NCBI GenBank assembly: GCA_035463295.1
Contig: DATHTK010000014.1
Location: 1-26,124 of the forward strand
Direction of reading: 5' to 3'
Length of the DNA stretch: 26,124 nt
Origin: DATHTK01 sp035463295
Lineage (GTDB): Bacteria; Actinomycetota; Rubrobacteria; Rubrobacterales; Rubrobacteraceae
Below are positions 22,915 to 26,124 of the stretch, one piece after another (the stretch's first letter is position 1; each line of letters begins with the position of its first letter). Made by a program: the position numbers and the translations under genes. The notes beneath the pieces were generated by a model. It was not told where the DNA came from. It saw nothing but the letters and a program-made list of their open reading frames with translations, and made no database searches.

Positions 22915-22966
22915 GGGCCGGTAGCTCAGTGGTAGAGCAGGGGACTTTTAATCCTCGTGTGCCGGG
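22915..22966 (+). pseudogene. tRNA-Lys (UUU) 5' fragment, broken in the T-arm
   Basis: GGGCCGG (acceptor 5' strand), TA, D-arm GCTC-AGTGGTA-GAGC, anticodon arm GGGGA-CTTTTAA-TCCTC (anticodon TTT), variable GTGTG and the first T-stem bases CCGGG are all present. The expected T-loop TTCRANY and the 3' acceptor CCGGCCC are missing; the sequence goes into unrelated lower-GC DNA (cgaaatgcc...). No 3' fragment was found later in the window. This is the left boundary of the accessory-looking region. Confidence 0.8.
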
Positions 22967-23242
22967 CGAAATGCCTTTATCTAAGGCCATATCTTCTTAA
23001 CTATACACACGAATTGACCTACATAAACTGGCGGATAGACTGTCACGACTGACGCCCTCGCTTGTCGGAGTTAGTGGGTATGTTCGGTGTCATCGAAAAG
23101 AGCTGGGGTAGTCTCGATTGCCCGGCATTGGATGTTCGGCTAGAGAATAGACAATTGGAACTCATCTCGTTCCACCAACTTGATGGCGTAGCACCTTAGA
23201 AGCGGCTGCATCTCTTGCGAGAACAGCCTTCGACGAAGATGT
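22967..23242. other. Non-coding start of the lower-GC region
   Basis: No open frame of note on either strand and no recognisable RNA. A short hairpin (GGC-gaaat-GCC) directly follows the tRNA break. I looked for the missing tRNA 3' half and for intron-core motifs and found neither. Confidence 0.4.
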
Positions 23243-23461
23243 TTAGCGAGGGTAGTGTACAAGCTCTTCTAAGGAATTGACTACCCTATCCGCGTCTACG
23301 CCGGCGAGTGCCATGTTGCCACCATCGGCGAAGAACACCGTTGCTTGGCGTTCCTCACGCTCCCCAGCGAAGTTGCGGCAGTCTACCCTCGTAATCATCT
23401 GTAGGTTGAGTATCGAGAACTCGCTGCCGGAGGCTGCTGCATTCACACGTACCAGGGTCAT
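23243..23461 (-). CDS. Small hypothetical protein, 72 residues
   Basis: I choose ATG 23459-23461; AAAGGAAGG lies about 6-10 bases upstream and overlaps the alternative GTG two codons earlier. The product starts MTLVRVNAAASGSEFSILNL and contains alternating hydrophobic strands (MITRVDC, ATVFFADGGNMALAGV) and an acidic C-terminal helix (DADRVVNSLEELV). The composition is natural for a small soluble alpha/beta protein. I do not recognise a family. It is isolated, with no neighbour closer than 400 bases on its strand. Confidence 0.5.
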   Translation of the reverse strand: MTLVRVNAAASGSEFSILNLQMITRVDCRNFAGEREERQATVFFADGGNMALAGVDADRVVNSLEELVHYPR

Positions 23462-23890
23462 GGTCACCTTCCTTTAGTTACCAGAGCGTATCCTAACGCA
23501 GCGTCGTGCTAGGCGATGACGGAGGCGGCCTACCTGGGAGCTGGGCGTACGCGAGATATATGAAACATCGTTACGTATTGCGGAGCGTTCTTAACTGTGG
23601 GTTGCGCCAAGGAATTTACAGGAGTACGGTAGTGGCAGTCAGAACTGGTGTCCGATGGGTGAAATGGGAAAGGGAAAGAGGTCGGACACCAGTTACTCAA
23701 TCATTGTAGCGAACCTGTCAAGTGATGGTGGCCGCAGCACTCCGGTAAGCATCGTGTGTACAGGTTACTTACTCCTACCAACAGCGCCCACCGACCGGAG
23801 ATTTCGCCTAGCCGATTGATTCTTTCCTCCGCGAGCTTTCGCGCCTCATCTTGCCCGTAACGGGCGGGGATGAAGCCTCGAGTGTCGGGG
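23462..23890. other. Sparse region with an inverted repeat and a possible gene remnant
   Basis: No complete gene is evident. On the minus strand a frame ending at TGA 23701-23703 reads like protein for about 60 codons (NLKALNPDTRGFIPARYG then DEARKLAEERINRLGE) but has no start codon, and lies in the +1 frame relative to the gene at 23891-24115. It may be the remnant of a gene broken by a frameshift. The inverted repeat at 23643-23694 is listed separately. Confidence 0.35.
23643..23694. repeat. 13-bp perfect inverted repeat with purine-rich centre
   Basis: AACTGGTGTCCGA (23643-23655) and TCGGACACCAGTT (23682-23694) are exact reverse complements separated by 26 bases of nearly pure purine. The ends read inward as AACTGGTGTCCGA in both directions, like the terminal repeats of an insertion sequence with its centre removed, or a large hairpin. 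No flanking target duplication is obvious. Confidence 0.7.
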
Positions 23891-24115
23891 TTAAGCGCTT
23901 TGAGGTTTCTCGTGCTGCCGACTAGGCAGTGAGTTGGCAGGAGCCCGGATAAGCTCGTGATAATCTTTCCTAGCGGCTTCGATGATGCCTTCCTCAGTTA
24001 CACCTCTCGCGCTGAAGGCTGCCACAAACGAGCCGTCGTGGCGGCGCAGGAGCACTATGTCAGGGTCAGACTCGTCGAGGTAGTATTTGAGCGAGGGAAA
24101 AAGGAGTACTTTCAT
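23891..24115 (-). CDS. Small hypothetical protein, 74 residues
   Basis: ATG start at 24113-24115, 18 bases after the stop of the gene upstream, with only a weak ribosome site (TAAGAG). The sequence MKVLLFPSLKYYLDESDPDI, VLLRRHDGSFVAAFSARGVT and EEGIIEAARKDYHELIRAP looks like a small alpha/beta fold, followed by a polar tail. No family is recognised. It is the last of three small genes transcribed together on the minus strand (24626 to 23891). Confidence 0.55.
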   Translation of the reverse strand: MKVLLFPSLKYYLDESDPDIVLLRRHDGSFVAAFSARGVTEEGIIEAARKDYHELIRAPANSLPSRQHEKPQSA

Positions 24116-24133
24116 CTCTTACGTGTCCGCGGT

Positions 24134-24361
24134 TCATGTACTGAGCAGAGACCTCCACCAAGGCTGTGGCAACGTGACCTCCTCCAGGTCGCCGGACCAG
24201 TACAGCCGATGTTGCCCATCGGGGAAGCGTACGTCTACAGCCCCGTACTTGTCTCCCCCGTAGCGGCCTACGACCGTGCCAACCATGCCCCGCCGCTCCA
24301 AGATTCCGTGGGACTCACTTACCTTCACCTGCATTCCGATACGCGCTACTTTCTGCCTCAC
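24134..24361 (-). CDS. Small SH3/KOW-like hypothetical protein, 75 residues
   Basis: I choose GTG 24359-24361: GAGAGG lies 6 bases upstream and the longer frame from 24481 overlaps the preceding gene with unnatural sequence. The product has a small beta-barrel look, GMVGTVVGRYGGDKYGAVDV then RFPDGQHRLYWSGDLEEV, similar to KOW/SH3-like domains that bind RNA or peptides. The assignment is by pattern only. It starts 40 bases after the stop of the DUF1059-like gene and ends 18 bases before the next gene, so co-transcription is likely. Confidence 0.55.
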   Translation of the reverse strand: MRQKVARIGMQVKVSESHGILERRGMVGTVVGRYGGDKYGAVDVRFPDGQHRLYWSGDLEEVTLPQPWWRSLLST

Positions 24362-24401
24362 CACTCGCCTCTCTTCTTCCTCCGCAAGCCCGTATGAAGC
24401 C

Positions 24402-24626
24402 TCAGTAAGGCTCGGGGCCGAACTCATCCTCGACGTCAACGCCGCCTGCGTACACTTCCGCGTACTCCAAGTCGTAGGCACGGGTAGCGACTATCTCCCA
24501 GACCTGCTCGTTGCTGGGTGGTATGGCAGGGTGCTCCCGGGTTAGGTGCTCCCTAACTAAGCCAAACAAGGTCTCATTGTTCTCGGCTTCCAAGCGATGC
24601 CGACAGTGGCACAGCAGTGCTCGCAT
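24402..24626 (-). CDS. DUF1059-like small protein with CxC...HxxxxH motif
   Basis: ATG start at 24624-24626, with AAAGGGA about 6 bases upstream; 74 residues. The first half, MRALLCHCRHRLEA then LFGLVREHLTREHP, resembles small DUF1059-type proteins: Cys6 and Cys8 near the start and His27/His32 in a following helix form a possible metal site (CxC-18-HxxxxH). The second half (NEQVWEIVATRAYDLEYAEVY) ends in a very acidic tail. It is the first gene of a three-gene minus-strand set and diverges from the Crp/Fnr-family gene across 187 bases holding a palindrome. Function unknown. Confidence 0.65.
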   Translation of the reverse strand: MRALLCHCRHRLEAENNETLFGLVREHLTREHPAIPPSNEQVWEIVATRAYDLEYAEVYAGGVDVEDEFGPEPY

Positions 24627-24687
24627 ATTGGTTCCCTTTCCCCTTCACTACTTGAGACCGTCACAATACATGGGGTGTCGCGAGTGC

Positions 24688-24707
24688 TTCGTATACCGCG
24701 ATACGAA
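24688..24707. promoter_or_regulatory. Palindrome TTCGTAT-N6-ATACGAA, probable operator
   Basis: Perfect 7-bp half-sites separated by accgcg, in the divergent region between the small minus-strand operon and the Crp/Fnr-family gene. Half-site plus six-base spacing is the geometry of Crp-type dimers, though the sequence is neither TGTGA nor TTGAT. It may bind the adjacent regulator. Confidence 0.45.
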
Positions 24708-24813
24708 ACTCGGCAAATATTGTATCCTCCGAACTAGACCAGAACTCCGGTGGCGAAGCAGCGGAGCATGTTAAGGTGTGCCCGGCTTAGAGGTGCAAAG
24801 GAGAGCTTAAGAT

Positions 24814-25515
24814 ATGGCTATGACCCTAGACGAAGAGGTGAAGCTGCTCTCTATGGTGGACATCTTGGAGCCCCTATCGCAGGAGGAGCTTGAGGAGCTA
24901 GCCAAGCGAGCTCCGGACCACTACCTGGAGAAGGGGGAGGTCTTCTTCACGCCCTTCGAAGAAGGCGAAAGACTCTTCATCCTCAAGAGAGGGCGTGCTC
25001 AGGTCTATGAAGTAGCACCTGACAGAAGCGAGGAGACCACGCTCTCAGTAGTAGAGGGAGGCAACGTATTCGGGGAGATGGTTCTAACCGGCCAGCGGCT
25101 TTCTGGAGTGTACGCGCGGGCCCTAGAGCCGTCGGTGGTCTGCTCACTCACGCACAAGGACCTCGAACGCATTATCCTGGGCCACCCTGATGTGGGATTG
25201 AGGCTAGTACGCCGCCTCTCGGAGCAGCTGCGCGAAGCCGAGATTCGAATATCGGAACTCATCCACAAGGGTGTGCCTGCACGCCTGGCTAGCCTCATCC
25301 TGAGGATGGCAGACAGTGAGGGCGTCGTTACTAGAGAGGGTGTCTTGGTACCCACCCGCTACACTCACGAGCGTCTCGGCACCATGGTTGGGGCAAAGCG
25401 TGTGGCGGTAACCCGGGCGTTCAATGAACTTCGGCAAGCTGGAGCGGTAGAGCTGAAGCGTAGGCACATCTATATCAAGGATAAAGAGGTCCTCGAGCGT
25501 ATAGCCAACTCGTAA
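24814..25515 (+). CDS. Crp/Fnr-family transcriptional regulator
   Basis: ATG start at 24814-24816 with AAAGGAGAG about 8 bases upstream; 233 residues. Residues about 15-130 are a cyclic-nucleotide-binding-type barrel (YLEKGEVFFTPFEEGERLF, ILKRGRAQVYEV, VVEGGNVFGEMVLTGQRL). A dimer helix follows (LRLVRRLSEQLREAEIRISEL) and then a winged HTH (ARLASLILRM, YTHERLGTMVGAKRVAVTRAFNELRQAGAVELKRRHIYIKD). The phosphate-binding signature GExxL...RSA is altered to FGEMVLTGQRLSGVYARA, so cAMP binding is doubtful. There is no Fnr-type cysteine cluster. It lies in the lower-GC accessory region and may autoregulate through the upstream palindrome. Confidence 0.92.
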   Translation: MAMTLDEEVKLLSMVDILEPLSQEELEELAKRAPDHYLEKGEVFFTPFEEGERLFILKRGRAQVYEVAPDRSEETTLSVVEGGNVFGEMVLTGQRLSGVYARALEPSVVCSLTHKDLERIILGHPDVGLRLVRRLSEQLREAEIRISELIHKGVPARLASLILRMADSEGVVTREGVLVPTRYTHERLGTMVGAKRVAVTRAFNELRQAGAVELKRRHIYIKDKEVLERIANS

Positions 25516-25595
25516 TGGCAGCTTCACATCTGGTCTTGCATTCGGTCAGTTGTCTATAGTCTTCCCCGACTATTGGTGCCAGTTGGGTGTCAGAC

Positions 25596-25793
25596 CTAGC
25601 TTCTACGCATATTCCTCCATTCCTCAACGTCACCCAGATACCAGATTGGCCCCATCGCTAGCCTACGCGATGGCGGCGGTATCTTGTCCCAACGCTCACG
25701 GCTTAAATGGGTGTACACCGTCGAGCGCGTATAGCCTAGGCGTTGCGCCAGCGCGTCGGGGTCTAGTACTTCGTATCTCTCGGGAATCTTCAT
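25596..25793 (-). CDS. Small HTH DNA-binding protein (excisionase/AlpA-like)
   Basis: I choose ATG 25791-25793 (65 residues). The product runs MKIPERYEVLDPDALAQRLG, then YTRSTVYTHLSRERWDKIPP and PIWYLGDVEEW, which is the layout of MerR-like HTH_17/AlpA/Xis proteins: a helix-turn-helix, a wing with Pro-rich turn, and a final WYxxxVEEW-like segment. A longer frame from TTG 25829 would run through the -35 and -10 elements. No Shine-Dalgarno is present; the promoter spacing suggests a leaderless message. Such proteins direct integrase action or regulate mobile-element genes, which fits the accessory setting. Confidence 0.7.
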   Translation of the reverse strand: MKIPERYEVLDPDALAQRLGYTRSTVYTHLSRERWDKIPPPSRRLAMGPIWYLGDVEEWRNMRRS

Positions 25794-25800
25794 TACGTGT

Positions 25801-25844
25801 ATTTTATCAAACTGGTCTTGACGCATCAAACTAACTTTGATAAA
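25801..25844 (-). promoter_or_regulatory. Leaderless promoter flanked by a 9-bp inverted repeat
   Basis: On the minus strand TTGATG (25824-25829) and TAAAAT (25801-25806) are 17 bp apart, and the ATG at 25793 comes 7 bases after the -10, so transcription should start on or next to it. TTTATCAAA (25803-25811) and TTTGATAAA (25836-25844) are exact inverted repeats 33 bp centre to centre (about three helical turns). One arm covers the -10; the other lies just upstream of the -35. Confidence 0.55.
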
Positions 25845-26000
25845 GTGTGCGTGTAGCGTAGAGATACAGCTACTTGGTAATTGACAACCAGGGCGTATAG
25901 AGAAGCCCTAGCGATGCGGACACATCCTAGTGCTACGTTCCTAAAAAGAGGTATAAGTAAGCGCGAGGACGGCTACCAATGGGGAAAGGAGCCGAAGAAC
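25845..26000. other. Region upstream of the transposase start
   Basis: A perfect TTGACA (25881-25886) is present but no matching -10 at the right distance. The terminal repeat of the insertion sequence should lie in this stretch, but without the other end I cannot define it. Confidence 0.3.
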
Positions 26001-26124
26001 ATGCCCAAGCTGCTGCACGCTCGTGCCCCGCAAGATGGAGTCGAAGAGCAACGAGTCCGCAAGCTGGCCAAAGCAGCCGTCACGCTCCCGCAGATTGGAT
26101 AATGCGCGCTCGCATGATCGCTCG
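26001..26124 (+). pseudogene. IS630-type transposase, N-terminal fragment with apparent frameshift, partial at window edge
   Basis: From ATG 26001-26003 (AAGGAG about 10 bases upstream) the frame reads MPKLLHARAPQDGVEEQRVR, KLAKAAV and then hits TAA at 26100-26102. In the -1 frame from about 26067 the sequence continues HAPADWIMRARMIA, which is the expected continuation of IS630-family transposases (helical DNA-binding N-terminus with APADW...RARMI). A frameshift near 26065-26070 therefore breaks the gene, or it is a sequencing error. The catalytic DDE domain would lie beyond the right edge. The family call is from recall of similar N-termini. Confidence 0.55.

Noticed and set aside
22915..23240. 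tRNA-Lys interrupted by a group I intron rather than truncated
   Set aside because: The break is in the T-arm, no exon-terminal U or intron core pairing was found and no 3' exon could be located downstream.
23506..23709. 67-codon plus-strand frame
   Set aside because: No ribosome site, crosses the 13-bp inverted repeat, composition not protein-like.
1..26124. CRISPR array, toxin-antitoxin or anti-phage defence locus
   Set aside because: No regularly spaced repeats and no recognisable defence or toxin genes; the small right-hand proteins have no motif supporting such a role.

Overview
The window reads as chromosomal DNA of a high-GC Gram-positive-type bacterium, most like Rubrobacter or a relative (deep-branching Actinobacteriota). 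The basis is very GC-rich third positions, frequent GTG and TTG starts, tight translational coupling and the style of the protein sequences. The genus is an inference from sequence style, not from a search.

Left part (1-5337, mostly minus strand). A partial OpuCA/ProV-type osmoprotectant ABC ATPase runs off the left edge. It is followed by two small membrane proteins, a small protein resembling a degenerate serine-recombinase catalytic domain, and a large secreted PQQ-dependent sugar-dehydrogenase-like beta-propeller with a PKD domain. The leader of that secreted protein carries what I read as a class II cyclic-di-GMP riboswitch whose 3' strand is also the 5' strand of an intrinsic terminator. 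This is the most striking item in the window. It also shows that the longest open frame starts too far upstream; the real start is the GTG at 4839.

Middle part (5338-20843, plus strand). A tRNA-Pro(GGG) is followed by a tiny membrane protein, an SbnI/SerK-like ParB-fold protein and a Tat-exported sugar-type solute-binding lipoprotein without its permeases. Then comes a 12-gene purine block in the order purA-D-E-B-C-S-Q-L-F-M-N-H. It encodes the route from PRPP to IMP plus adenylosuccinate synthetase. Nine of its eleven junctions overlap by 4-8 bases; the exceptions are purA/purD and purL/purF. FGAM synthetase is the three-subunit PurS/PurQ/PurL form. PurF has the Fe-S-type cysteine set and a propeptide. 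No purK is present.

After purH, a class I methyltransferase converges on the cluster and an AraC-family regulator diverges from the methyltransferase.

Right part (about 22967-26124). Here the base composition drops and coding becomes sparse. The boundary is a tRNA-Lys(UUU) gene that keeps its promoter, D-arm and anticodon arm but breaks off in the T-arm. Beyond it lie small unknown proteins (including a DUF1059-like CxC...HxxxxH protein in a three-gene minus-strand set), a Crp/Fnr-family regulator, an excisionase/AlpA-like HTH protein with a probable leaderless promoter inside an inverted repeat, and the start of an IS630-type transposase at the right edge. This looks like an accessory or decayed mobile region that entered at the tRNA gene.
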